A model generated the notes under the pieces. It made no database searches. It was not told the DNA's origin and saw only the letters and a program-made list of their open reading frames with translations. A stretch of DNA of 64,000 bases from Lineus longissimus. Its lineage: Eukaryota; Nemertea; Pilidiophora; Heteronemertea; Lineidae. Made by a program: the position numbers and the translations under genes. The DNA is taken from NCBI RefSeq assembly GCF_910592395.1, contig NC_088310.1:6951501-7015500 (forward strand), given 5' to 3'. Below are positions 40,901 through 50,289 of this stretch, in pieces; position 1 is the first letter of the stretch, and each line of letters opens with the position of its first letter.

Positions 40901-43900
40901 GTTGGAGCCTCCGGTTGACATACACTGTCAAAAACGGCCCCCTCCCTGGCGTTGGAAAGGATCCAACCTTGGAGGGGCAGGGGCAACCTCAACCGGTGCA
41001 CCCGTTCCGAACAAGAATCCTTCCCACCAGCTGCATAACGCTGTCAGCAGCTCGCTAGCATTGTTTTACTCATGGATGTCGTTGCTTTTGTTTCGTATGT
41101 GCTCTCAGCAGAGAAGGAGTTTGATCTGTGGTAACTGACCAAAGCGATCCACCCCATCAGCCGTCGGGAAATGCATTAGACTGACCTTCGAGAAGACATC
41201 TCAGTTCAATACACTGTACGAGAACCTCTAGCATTTTCTCAGCTTCTTGTTTCCCCGACTACGCCGGCCCGGGCAGCCGGACCATGGGAGCCGTTCGAGC
41301 AACAGGCCATCTGTGGCCATAATCAGAATGCACCTCATACAGGCAATCTCCTTGAATCACCCCAGAAGGATGCTTAGTGTTTCCGAGGCATTTTCTTGTT
41401 GTCGGAATACATTTGACAAACGATCTCAAGTCATGTAGTTTGTTGGCCGAAACGTTCAGCAGGAGATGACGTCCCAAGTATAGACGGCTCAACGAATCGC
41501 CATAACAACTAGCATGATGGCAGTCGTAGCGTTTTCATTCTGCGAAGTATGGCCATGGACGAGCTGTTACCACTGGGACTTTGAGTTGGGCACCCTTCTT
41601 GATATACATGTTCTGGATGACGATTGAGAAAAGCACATTCAGTTGTTCCGCCAGGTTATTGCCCAAAATAATGTTAGGCAAATTTTAGTTTTTTTAAATG
41701 TTTCAACCAGAGATATCCTTTAAGTTTATGTACATTGCACATCAGAGTCGACTCTTGGTTCGCGACCACGAGTACAGCGGCTTCCACCGTATGTTTTGGT
41801 ATCGCTTTCCGACGGGCCAGGTGGACTGAGTCACGTGGGATCCAACACAAGTAATATAGTTAGACAAGCGAATTAGGCGGGGAGTTGAGCTTTCCCACCT
41901 GCTCCGTCGCTGAATCAGGCTGGTTATCTCTTGAATTTCAGTGTGCGTTCAGTTCATTTTTAGCTTGCCTGAATTTCCATTAACCACGTTGCGTAGTTTT
42001 CTTAATCAAATACGGTACATACGCAGAATATTTTTTAGTGGATATTGACTTGTTTTATCATGATTGTTGAGGTGTAAACGGATCTATTGGCCGATATGCA
42101 TCGGGTTGGTGTACTTTGGGAGATTGATTGCATAGCATTTCGAAATACGTTAACTCTTGGATGGGAGAAGTGCTTCCTTTTAACCACCAAGAAGGCAATA
42201 GGTTGCACGAAATCATGCACTTCCGGTAGACGCCTGACATGAAAGTTTGAGTCAAATATGGCTTACGTCCTTATGCCAAAGACCTCTCTGAGACCTCTCC
42301 TACAGAGAATGGCCCAAGCTCTTGAGAGATGCCATATCGTCACGCTCCTAAACAAATTACCTATCCTAATTGAGTTAGGGAATTTGTTTAGGAGCATGAC
42401 GATATGGTCAGATGTCTTTAGCAATGCTATAAAATTCACAATTAGGGCTTTTTTAAGTAGTCACGGAATTTCATTTAAGGCAGGAATGATGAGCTCGTCA
42501 GTCTTACGATTGCAATCCGGTGACGTAGATATCCTAAGTGTTGTAGATACTATTACTTGTCTAGTTATACCGAGGTCAAGCATGTATCATGTTGCAACCT
42601 GACGTAACGTACAATGTATAGACAAGTATGGAATTCCGATTTCCATTGTTAATAGTGAAAATATGCTTGAGATTTGGCGTATTCTTTGTTCAGTAGAAAT
42701 CAGTCACCTCTTGCAACCAATGTAACGGACAATGTAAATACGGAAGTTTTACTGCTTGCTGATTCAGTATTCTTGACACATACTTGAATGGTTTCTATGC
42801 CCCCCCCCCCCCCACACCTACACACCGAAATACCTATCCCCCTTAGGTTCTTTATCCCGCCGCATTCAATTATGTGCGGAATACGTATTTTGACGATATT
42901 TCGGGTCTGAAATGACATGGCTGGGACAATTTAAAGGCCACTGGTATTCACAATTAATTGACAGGATGTGAACTTAGTACTGGCAGCAGTGAACTGTGAA
43001 TTCAGGTACAAATGTATGCACAATTGATGAGGATAATCAACTTTCTGCATGGTTGGTGTGAAATCCACTTAAAAATACAATATAAACGTGTTACAGATTA
43101 CTATAGCGCGAGTAAAGAAGCTTACTGGTCCACCCTGTATAATTCAGAAGATTATTGAAAATGGTGTTCAGCTTGGTAGAGAATTGAAGTGAAATTCTTT
43201 GAGAATACCTTTGGAAGAAAAAAATTTACTTGGCAAACAAACATGACACTGACAGTTGATCTGGGGCACAATTGAGAATGTTTTCATTGAAGTAATACCA
43301 AAACCAGATAATCTTGTAAATCCAATTCAGATTGTTTGATGCCAATTTGAGACCACTAAATTTGTGTTTGTACGATCTAATTTGTCCCCGTTTCGAATGT
43401 GCGGTCGGGGCGATTAATCTGTGATAAGCCGCTCGCGCTTTTCAAGTCGTTCGACCGCGGGACAATTGGAACAATCGTGTCGCGCTACGGCTCCGTGACA
43501 AGCCTCCCAAAACAGCTGTGGGGAAGGGGCCCGTAATAGCCCTGGGGGTGCATGTTTGCATTAGGCATCCCACTCAAGAGCACAGCTGCATCGGCTTGAA
43601 CAGTTCAATCAAGGTGCGACCATTATAGGACTATTCACTTGACAAATGTGCCGTTCCACGCAATGAATCGCCAATGAAAATGACCCCGGGGCTAGGAAGC
43701 CGTGCTCAGAAAGCTACCCGGCTATTTTCAGTTTACGGGCAACAAGACCAGTGTTTGATTAACAGTTAATTGGTTCAATTTAGGAGCTGGAAGTGCATCC
43801 TGCTGATGCGGACAGAAAAACCCACTACATCATAACCGTAAAACAGTTTTCGTTAAACATCTAATTGAGAGTTCAGCATAAATGGGGCAATATGGAGGTG

Positions 43901-44674
43901 GCAAACATATCAGAAATATTCAGTTTACCATTGTTGACGTCAAAAAACTTCTGGAATGAACTTTAAAATCCTATTAACGCATTGTCACAAACTGGAGGCG
44001 ATTTTCACCACGTTGTTGGAGAAAACCGGAAACCTCCCGCTCGCTCTCTCCTGGCGCGTCCTCAATGCAGAGGTCCACGTGCGATCCTGTTCATAGAGGA
44101 AATAACTCCGGAATCGGGCCACTAGTTTTTAAAAGAAAAACTATTGTTTCATCAAGGGACAAAAACAAGTCAAAGAAATGTGTAGTTAAGGGGGGAACCC
44201 ACGAGACTCTAAAAAAACCATGGTTGCGCGGCGAGTAATTAGCCAGGTCATTTGTCACCCTGCGCGTGATATCCAAGTGTGCTACAAACATAACGAATCA
44301 ATTAAGAGATAATTAGTGTGTTAAGACACGCTTATATAGGTTGCCAATTCAGCCTATGATACCAATGAATTAGTACTTTAAGTTGGCATGTGTATGATGT
44401 GATATATACTGATATTATCGGTATTGGACTGTATTACAATGGAATGTCAATAAAATGATAAAGTCGAATGCCAAAATAAGTCATCCTTATTCACAAGCAT
44501 ACACTATAAACCTGTACTTTTTATGCAGTTCTAACAGACTTCGTTGCGTTCGGTGTATAGAAGATTACTTACCGTTATAAGTTTTGTATCTTCGCTGTAC
44601 ACAGACAGAACTAGAAGTCCCAATAACTGGAAGAAAAGTATCGTCTGCTTATAAATATCCATTGTTTTTAACAT
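25958..44674 (-). CDS. SMOC: SPARC-related modular calcium-binding protein (SMOC) with an extra EC domain; last exon not found
   Basis: Secreted matricellular protein; SMOC-family members (vertebrate SMOC1/2, Drosophila Pentagone) bind heparan sulfate and modulate BMP signalling. Coding exons in transcript order: 44674-44573 (signal peptide), 36812-36623 (Kazal, six Cys), 34139-33912 (thyroglobulin-1, CWCV), 32361-32044 (EC domain with two EF hands), 29234-29175 (Thr/Pro/Lys linker), 28264-28172 (acidic linker with an ALW motif resembling part of the SMOC-specific region), 27862-27626 (thyroglobulin-1, CWCV), 27484-27388, 26916-26832 and 26448-26274 (second EC domain, EF loops DQNSNQALERRE and DADKNKKITMDE), 26020-25958 (Pro/Arg tail). 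Frames join cleanly: 549 complete codons plus one base before the missing final exon. Vertebrate SMOC1 is about 434 residues with a single EC domain, so the size excess here is mostly the extra EC exon. The acceptor of that exon (32362-32363) has a poor pyrimidine tract. A start at 44662 is also possible. Confidence 0.93.
29920..30070. mobile_element. MITE-like element A
   Basis: Terminal inverted repeats AAGGCCTGTTTCCACT at 29920-29935 and AGTGGAAATAGGCCTT at 30055-30070 match at 15 of 16 positions. The roughly 120-base interior has no coding capacity, as expected for a non-autonomous DNA transposon. Target-site duplication is not certain. Confidence 0.65.
30158..30330. mobile_element. MITE-like element B, related to element A
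   Basis: Terminal inverted repeats AGGTCTGTCTCCACATTA at 30158-30175 and TAATGTGGAGACAGGCCT at 30313-30330 match at 17 of 18 positions. The outer ends share the AGGYCTGTYTCCAC core with the element 88 bases to the left, so both probably belong to one family. There is no coding content. Confidence 0.7.
32044..32361 (-). CDS. SMOC exon 4: inserted EC (SPARC-like EF-hand) domain
   Basis: This 318-base exon of the SMOC gene enters and leaves in phase 1 and encodes a whole EC domain of about 105 residues. EF loop 1 is DTDQDNQLKKKE and EF loop 2 is DLDKNRKIARNE; both have acids or amides at the calcium positions and a final Glu. The conserved EERVV-like (EKRVVEW), KPCAR and CDLDKN motifs match the C-terminal EC domain of the same gene and of human SMOC1. 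It lies between the two thyroglobulin domains, where vertebrate SMOCs have no EC domain. The C-terminal EC is split by introns; this one is not. Confidence 0.85.
39865..39879 (+). repeat. Poly-C tract (15 C)
   Basis: Homopolymer run in SMOC intron 1, next to a GC-rich stretch. Confidence 0.8.
42332..42407. ncRNA. Candidate hairpin RNA (miRNA precursor-like or palindromic element)
   Basis: The arms 42332-42358 and 42381-42407 are 27 bases long and complementary at 26 positions, with a single C-A mismatch. A further 5-bp stem (CCTAA/TTAGG) lies inside the 22-base loop region. The whole fold is about 76 nt, the size of an animal pre-miRNA, and it lies in SMOC intron 1. The near-perfect stem is tighter than most animal miRNAs, so a hairpin siRNA source or a transposon palindrome is equally possible. 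I do not recognise a known miRNA seed. Confidence 0.35.
42800..42813 (+). repeat. Poly-C tract (14 C)
   Basis: Homopolymer run in SMOC intron 1, followed by a short C/A-rich stretch. Confidence 0.8.
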
Positions 44675-44769
44675 TATGTACACACGGACTCGTAATCCAA
44701 TAGAATTTTCACCTCCCCTCCAGTCAGACACTTCTTAAAAGGAATCACAATTTCGAAGTTCCGACATGA

Positions 44770-44892
44770 CAGTATTTTATTAATGCTCCACTGATTATAT
44801 CTCCAAGCTCGTGGCCGACATGCTGTCCCGACGGGGATTGAATGAGCTATGCCATTTCTCTTTCCAATCAATGCCTTACATCGACTCGGCCG
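44770..44892 (-). mobile_element. tRNA-derived SINE just upstream of SMOC
   Basis: On the minus strand an A-box-like GGCCGAGTCGATGTAAGGC (rc of 44872-44890) is followed at tRNA-like spacing by a B-box-like CATTCAATCCC (rc of 44834-44844) and then a tail ending near AATAAAATACTG. Its 3' end is only about 100 bases upstream of the SMOC start codon. Confidence 0.5.
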
Positions 44893-44939
44893 ATGATTGC
44901 GCATGCTAGTTACGTCGTCTGCTATTAGCGTCGGGGTGA

Positions 44940-44949
44940 GTCACGTGAC
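44940..44949. promoter_or_regulatory. E-box palindrome upstream of SMOC
   Basis: GTCACGTGAC is an extended palindromic CACGTG E-box (USF/MITF/TFE3 class) about 270 bases upstream of the SMOC start. A regulatory role is inferred from position. Confidence 0.3.
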
Positions 44950-45154
44950 CGGGATTGCCAAGGCCGCCTATGAATATTCATTAGGGAAGCGGCAAACGAT
45001 TTTATTTGTAGCATATTTTTATAAAAAAGGAAATTCACATGCTCCAGTTTGCCCGATCTTAGACCTTTCTGAATATTCATGCCAAGCGCCAAATTGAACA
45101 CAAAGGTCTTTCGAAGCAGTTCGTTAAATTTTAGGTTGGCGACACCAATTTTCA

Positions 45155-45162
45155 TGACGTCA
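45155..45162. promoter_or_regulatory. CRE palindrome upstream of SMOC
   Basis: A perfect TGACGTCA about 480 bases upstream of the SMOC start codon. Function is inferred only. Confidence 0.3.
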
Positions 45163-45520
45163 CGTTCGCTTTGGCTCTTTTGTCGATTTCCTGATAATTA
45201 TTGCAGCAGTCTGAGGTCGGTGAAACTAGAGTATTTATTTAGTATCAACAGAGTCTTGAAAGACTCTGGTCTCAAAGACGAATGGCTAAACATTTGCATA
45301 TTTTAAATGAAATCTCGAGAAGACATGCTCCTCATAAAATGAGGCAGTGGATACAAAATGTCATGATGACGTTATAACCACGAACCGGTGATGCACGTCT
45401 CAGATGTAGGACAGACGGTGGCTGCCCTCGTCCCGTTTGAAATCAGTTTTGGCATATTCTGGAAAAACTACCGGGGTCACTGAGAGGCATATTCAGCGCC
45501 AGGTAATGATGCCCGCAGTG

Positions 45521-45603
45521 ACCAGGATGGCCGAGTGGTTAAGGCGTTGGACTTAAGATCCAATGGACGAATGTCCGCGTGGGTTCGAACCCCACTTCTG
45601 GTA
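45521..45603 (+). tRNA. tRNA-Leu (anticodon TAA)
   Basis: An 83-nt class II tRNA with a 7-bp acceptor stem (ACCAGGA with TTCTGGT, one G-T pair), D arm GCCGAGTGGTTAAGGC, anticodon stem TTGGA/TCCAA with loop CTTAAGA (anticodon TAA), a long variable arm (GGAC/GTCC) and T loop GGTTCGAACCC. Both pol III internal promoter boxes are intact. It reads UUA leucine codons. No intron is seen in the anticodon loop. Confidence 0.96.
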
Positions 45604-45604
45604 G

Positions 45605-45609
45605 TTTTT
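45605..45609 (+). terminator. Pol III terminator of tRNA-Leu
   Basis: A run of five T starts two bases after the discriminator base, the usual RNA polymerase III stop signal. Confidence 0.8.
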
Positions 45610-47406
45610 AGGATTATTTATGCACTTTTGGCGAGGTATGACACTCTGACAATTAATTGACCATTATTAGCCACCACTATTTTGGCTAGAATTTGAGTAA
45701 AGCAATTCGAACTCTTTCGAAATGAAGTGAAAGCTAATTTCAAGGGTGGGAGTCAGTTCTTTGTTTTCCAGAGAACAGACTATCATCCTTCAAATTGCCA
45801 TTCACCTCATAATGGGATGTCGCGTTGAAAAAAGGCAAGAACCAATGGATTGCCGCAATGCTCGAAAGCTCGACCAAGACACAGCTGTGAATCTTTTGGT
45901 GAAAGTTGATTGAAACAAAATCGACCTTCCGTGGGAATGATGCCGCGACGTCAACAACCGTTTTGTGGAATATTCAAGCAATGGCACTTGAAAACAAAAT
46001 GAAATAAGTTAAATTCGCGCCTTGTTCGCACACCTGTGTACGCTCTCTCCGACGCGGGGTTTGCATTCTACGAATATTTTGTTCACTTTCTCATGGCTCT
46101 TTTTGGGAGACTGTGTAGCCAGGGTCACGGCTGGCCGGTGGGGAGAGGGGCTCTGGGGCATATATTTGTTTTTCACCAACACGGCGGCACTCACGACCGA
46201 GCTTATGTAACGTGTGCGAGGGGAGGAGGATACGACTGACTCTTGATTTTCGAGGAAGAGATTTGAAGTGGGGTCAACTGATTGGTTCACTACCCCATTA
46301 GTTTGGTCACATTCAATGGTTCGATATCATGTTCCGACGTCTTCTCGCATGATGCAGGTGTGAGTGATTTTCACGTTTAAGTCGTTGCAATTGAATTTGA
46401 AATTACATTTATTCGTTTTCAAGGATAAAAACCTGCTTAATTGATATAGATAATTTCTATTCGTGCAGAACAACTGCCAATACAAGCCACCTGTATGGAC
46501 ACTTGGACGGGTAAAATCACACCAGACAAATGCCAGACATGTAGCGCATGTCGAAGAAGCGCACAGAATCACGAACCCATTACTCACTAAAAAGGAAAAC
46601 GTTGTTCCAACCTGGTGCATTAAAAATTTTCATACGAAAATCGCAGGTGTTCATTTCAGTGTATGGCTGTGAAACAAATTCACCTTCTTTGACATTTTTG
46701 GCAACTCTCCGTGATTTGGTAAAGAAGGATCCTGGTCGGTCAGGTGTGTAAACATTGTTTCGAGATTGGATCAGTTTTCTCGTCAGCGTGCACGTGCAGA
46801 GTGTCGTTGTGACGCGTTGCCTAGCGACAGCATGGCATTTACTTCAAGTTTTATAAATCAGCCTTAAGTCACGACGCAGTATTTAACCAAGATAAAATTA
46901 GAATAAAATACGTGCGTACCAGGTACGGTGTAAACTCGACGGAAATGACATACTTGTCCTCGGTTTCGGCGATCGCGATGCGTCTCATAATGCGCTGCGC
47001 TGCAAGCAACCTCTGTGAAGAACCAACGCAAAAACGCCATATTTGCATTCACTTTCTTTATCAAACCGCTATTCACACATTATTTATAATAACCCTTTAT
47101 TTACAAAGAATTTGATAAAACTCATTGAAAAAGATTGCTCTTAAAATTGAGTGTGTGCGTGGAGAATGTAAGGATTCCGACTTTCTTTTGGACATTTTGC
47201 AAAAAGGGTATTTTCCGTATCAAATCCTTTGCTAAATAATTAACTTCTCCATTAACGATGCGAATTTTGTTTCTAGCCAGCTTCCGTGTTCACGGGTCTA
47301 TGCTATACACAATGTGTAGGCTATGCCGTGTGTCCACTTAATTACAGCTTGATCCCCCTAGTGGCAAGTAAAGGAACTTGTTTCTAGTTCGTGCTCAAAT
47401 GAGTCC

Positions 47407-47412
47407 TTTATT
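47407..47412 (-). terminator. Polyadenylation signal for the 474-residue gene
   Basis: AATAAA on the minus strand lies only about 15 bases past the stop codon, which implies a very short 3' UTR. Confidence 0.6.
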
Positions 47413-47426
47413 ATTATCCGTTGAAC

Positions 47427-48851
47427 TTAACATTCTCTTGTATCTATCGAGGCAGACCGAATGACGTAGTTATGGAGGATTCCGACAGCGGGATCCGAAA
47501 TGTGAATGTCTTCATCTTCCTCTATGTGCAGTTTCACATCTTCAACCATGGACCTGATACCATCCACTCTCAAGACGACAGACTCCCGGCCATCCACGTG
47601 ACCCACAACGTCAATATTATCCTCGTCCCTAATCACAAGACCACTGGGGACGATGGGTTTCCCACCACGAGATGTATCAGCCTTTGTAATAGGTTCCTTT
47701 AAATTTAAAGGTTCACTCACAAAAACAATGTAATAGTTTGGTGGCGCCATTTTTAACAAAACAATGTGCGCGTGCGCCCGTGAGACATCTAGAGGTAAGA
47801 CATTTGTGTCCTTATTGCACTTGCTTCTGACAATAGAGAGCGCGATGCTGATGTACAGATCGTCTCTGTATCTTAAAAAGGGTGAACCGCCTCTCAGGTT
47901 ATACTGCAAGGTGTAGCTCGGAGATTTGAAATGAGCGAATTCTTTCACGACTTTGCACACACCTAAAATGTTGCAGTCTAAAATTTGCAACGGATCAAAT
48001 GTGTAAACGAAAAGCATATGCAGCTCGGTAATTAATGGTGTCCAGTTTCGTTCTTCAGACTTCATCATATTTTTATGAGTTGAAATTGACATCTTATTCA
48101 AAGTACTCGTTTTAAGATTGAATAAATAAACACCTCGGTCGTTCTTTTTGTGCCCCAACATTGTAAAGATGACGTAGGCAGTTCCGCGAAATTCAAACGC
48201 TTTAGGTTCCTCCGGTCCATCATGGTTACCTGCAGGTATTGGGAGGCCAACAATGCCGCAATCATCCGTCACTTTGAATTTTTCTCCGTAGAGGCACTTC
48301 CAAAGATAATTCGTCCTGATGCGATTGTCGGTCTCCTCCAATGACGTAAGCGTAACCTGACCAATCACAAGCGTCCTTTTCAGACTCGGTATCTCGATCA
48401 AAGAGGGCGACACCATCGAGTAAGAATACTTCAGGCGTTCCGGATTGTACTTCTTTGCGATAAGTTTCTCCACCCAAGGACTGAACGTATACATCAGCTC
48501 CGTGTGAACATCACCCTCAATGTCTAACCAATTTGCACCACCCATAAAAAATCTTCCGCCCATGACAAAATTCTGCTCAAACTGTTTCTTTTTACCCTTG
48601 TCCATCTTCAAGACGGGTTTCAGGATGGGGTCTTTGACGTCATTTAGGATGATGTCAATCCCTTCCGCCATCTCCACTCTCTTTCTTTTCTGTATTTTGA
48701 TTTGGCCGCCATATTTGATGCTCATTCCCAAGGCAGCGGAGTACAATGTCAGTAATATAATGATTGTAATCATGACGGCCATTGCTGAGCAGTCGCAATC
48801 CGTGCTCCTGTCGGCACGTTGGCGCCGGGAGTGGTAATTGTAATATGGCAT
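47427..48851 (-). CDS. Predicted type II membrane protein with a GH130/beta-mannosyltransferase-like propeller domain
   Basis: One uninterrupted 474-residue coding exon. The N-terminus is basic (HSRRQR) and is followed by one hydrophobic segment at about residues 23-44, predicting a type II signal anchor with the rest in the Golgi/ER lumen or outside. The lumenal part carries motifs, in the right order, of the five-bladed propeller glycoside phosphorylase and beta-1,2-mannosyltransferase superfamily (GH130/GT108/BMT): DGPEEPK at 211-217 (usual form GxEDPR), ERNWTPL at 267-273, LLFVY-like at 280-283, RGGSPFL at 320-326 and a closing FVSEPL at 377-382. The acidic-motif second acid is Glu rather than the usual Asp. 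A good 3' splice site (TTTCCAG) ends two bases before the ATG, so the gene probably has a 5' UTR intron. A sugar-transferring role is an inference from motifs; the substrate is unknown. An alternative is an inactive propeller domain. Confidence 0.85.
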   Translation of the reverse strand: MPYYNYHSRRQRADRSTDCDCSAMAVMITIIILLTLYSAALGMSIKYGGQIKIQKRKRVEMAEGIDIILNDVKDPILKPVLKMDKGKKKQFEQNFVMGGRFFMGGANWLDIEGDVHTELMYTFSPWVEKLIAKKYNPERLKYSYSMVSPSLIEIPSLKRTLVIGQVTLTSLEETDNRIRTNYLWKCLYGEKFKVTDDCGIVGLPIPAGNHDGPEEPKAFEFRGTAYVIFTMLGHKKNDRGVYLFNLKTSTLNKMSISTHKNMMKSEERNWTPLITELHMLFVYTFDPLQILDCNILGVCKVVKEFAHFKSPSYTLQYNLRGGSPFLRYRDDLYISIALSIVRSKCNKDTNVLPLDVSRAHAHIVLLKMAPPNYYIVFVSEPLNLKEPITKADTSRGGKPIVPSGLVIRDEDNIDVVGHVDGRESVVLRVDGIRSMVEDVKLHIEEDEDIHISDPAVGILHNYVIRSASIDTREC

Positions 48852-50289
48852 TTCTGGAAAGATAAAAGAGGTAAACTGACTGCAACGCGCGATCAGGCTT
48901 GTGTTTGCGAGTAGGAGAGTGGGGTATACAGGGACCCAGTCTGCTTATACACGTACTTGCGTATATGCCAGCAGGGATTAAAGCGGGGTCTACGAGCTGG
49001 GTACTATCCTGGGGGTAGGGACATATCCTCTCCATCGACTGGGCAGTCATGAATCACCATAGGGCGGTCTTAACAAGTATTAAAGCCTCCTTCATTTTAT
49101 TGACTGATTGAGAAGGAACTGTCAATACATGTAATTGAGGATATACTTTCGACTATGTGTCTGCGTCATAGGGCCAGCACTCTGTCCTCATCTTTGTCGG
49201 AGACACACGGACGCGGCATCTTGTCGCTTTCAAACTTACCTCAGTTCCTTTCAAGGCAACGAATCTTTCATTTTTCCGTCCAGGATTTTCACTCGTCTTG
49301 TTAATTAACGTCCTTGGAAAGTAGTGACTTCATGACTGTACCACTGATGCATCTCACAATGTCACAATCACTGATATATAATCAGAACCAACCATACCAA
49401 CACGTAAACTACAAGCACATACTGAATGATTTAACTTTTATGCCCCTGCACAGTGTGATAAACTCGGTATGAGAGCATGTATGGGTACACGACACAAGGC
49501 CAGAGTATTTTCTTAAGCCGTCCACAAAATCCGGATTTGTTGACCGCACTGGTTGTGACGCAATTGCATTGTTGACAGAACTGTTAAATGGTTACCCGCC
49601 AAATGGAAAATCAATTTAGCGGTAAAACAAATCTTGTTCTTTCATTTCGTCCATCAACTTGGTAAATAAGAAGGAGCCAGGTTAACAATACACCCTCCAT
49701 ACGTGTTTTGTTCGCAATCACAACGACAAAAATGTGCCGGGCCGGGCCGTACGCGTGCCCCAGCGTCTCCGTCGGATGGGCAATTAGTTAGATAAATGAA
49801 AAAATAAAATAATTAAAACGGTTACACTATCATTCTGAAAAAAATGTGCTCCCTGTGATTGTAAGCAGGCTTTTTCAGATTTCAGATTTTTTTTAGAATG
49901 ATCATCCCCTTCCATCCTTTGTCCCCTGGAAAAAGTGGTAACGGATGGTAAATGTATATGGTTTTTTAGAGGTCTGTCAATACATGTACCTCAGATGATA
50001 AACCCGCAAAATATAATCCTTTTTGTCACCTGACATTCTGTCCGTTTACACTGGTTTACGGAGTCCATGCGTCGTGAAATTTCTTAGTTTTGTTACCTTA
50101 AAATAGAGGGCAATACTGACTAATCACACGGTTGGCATAGAATTGATTCAGCGAGTTTATTTTTCACAACAAATCAAAATGGTGGGCAGCGAAACGTGTT
50201 TTCCGATTTGTTATGAAAATTTTACCTAAATACGTGCTCTATAATCTATTATTTGCACTTTATTTATCGTTTCATTTCTTCTTCTTCAG
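48852..50289. other. Head-to-head intergenic region
   Basis: The region lies between the 474-residue gene (minus) and FCF1 (plus). It should hold the 5' UTR exon of the former and the first exon of FCF1. FCF1 exon 1 should supply only the initiator Met: two ATG|GT sites are candidates, 49945-49947 (donor GTAAAT) and 50180-50182 (donor GTGGGC, which would give an intron of about 107 bases). No other coding sequence is seen. Confidence 0.5.

Larger units (their letters stand above)
36813..44572. other. SMOC intron 1 (7.8 kb)
   Basis: The intron lies between the signal-peptide and Kazal exons; both edges are phase 0. It contains poly-C tracts at 39865-39879 and 42800-42813 and a strong hairpin at 42332-42407, listed separately. 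No further exon of SMOC or of another gene could be supported. Confidence 0.6.
44675..47426. other. Region between SMOC and the 474-residue gene
   Basis: This stretch contains the SMOC upstream region, a tRNA-derived SINE (44770-44892), an E-box palindrome, a CRE and the tRNA-Leu gene, all listed separately. No protein-coding gene was recognised; open frames at 46009-46290, 46327-46620 and 46864-47076 look random. Confidence 0.55.

Noticed and set aside
42258-42602. 114-codon plus-strand frame across the hairpin
   Set aside because: It runs through both arms of the palindrome, giving two unrelated peptide segments; not a plausible protein.
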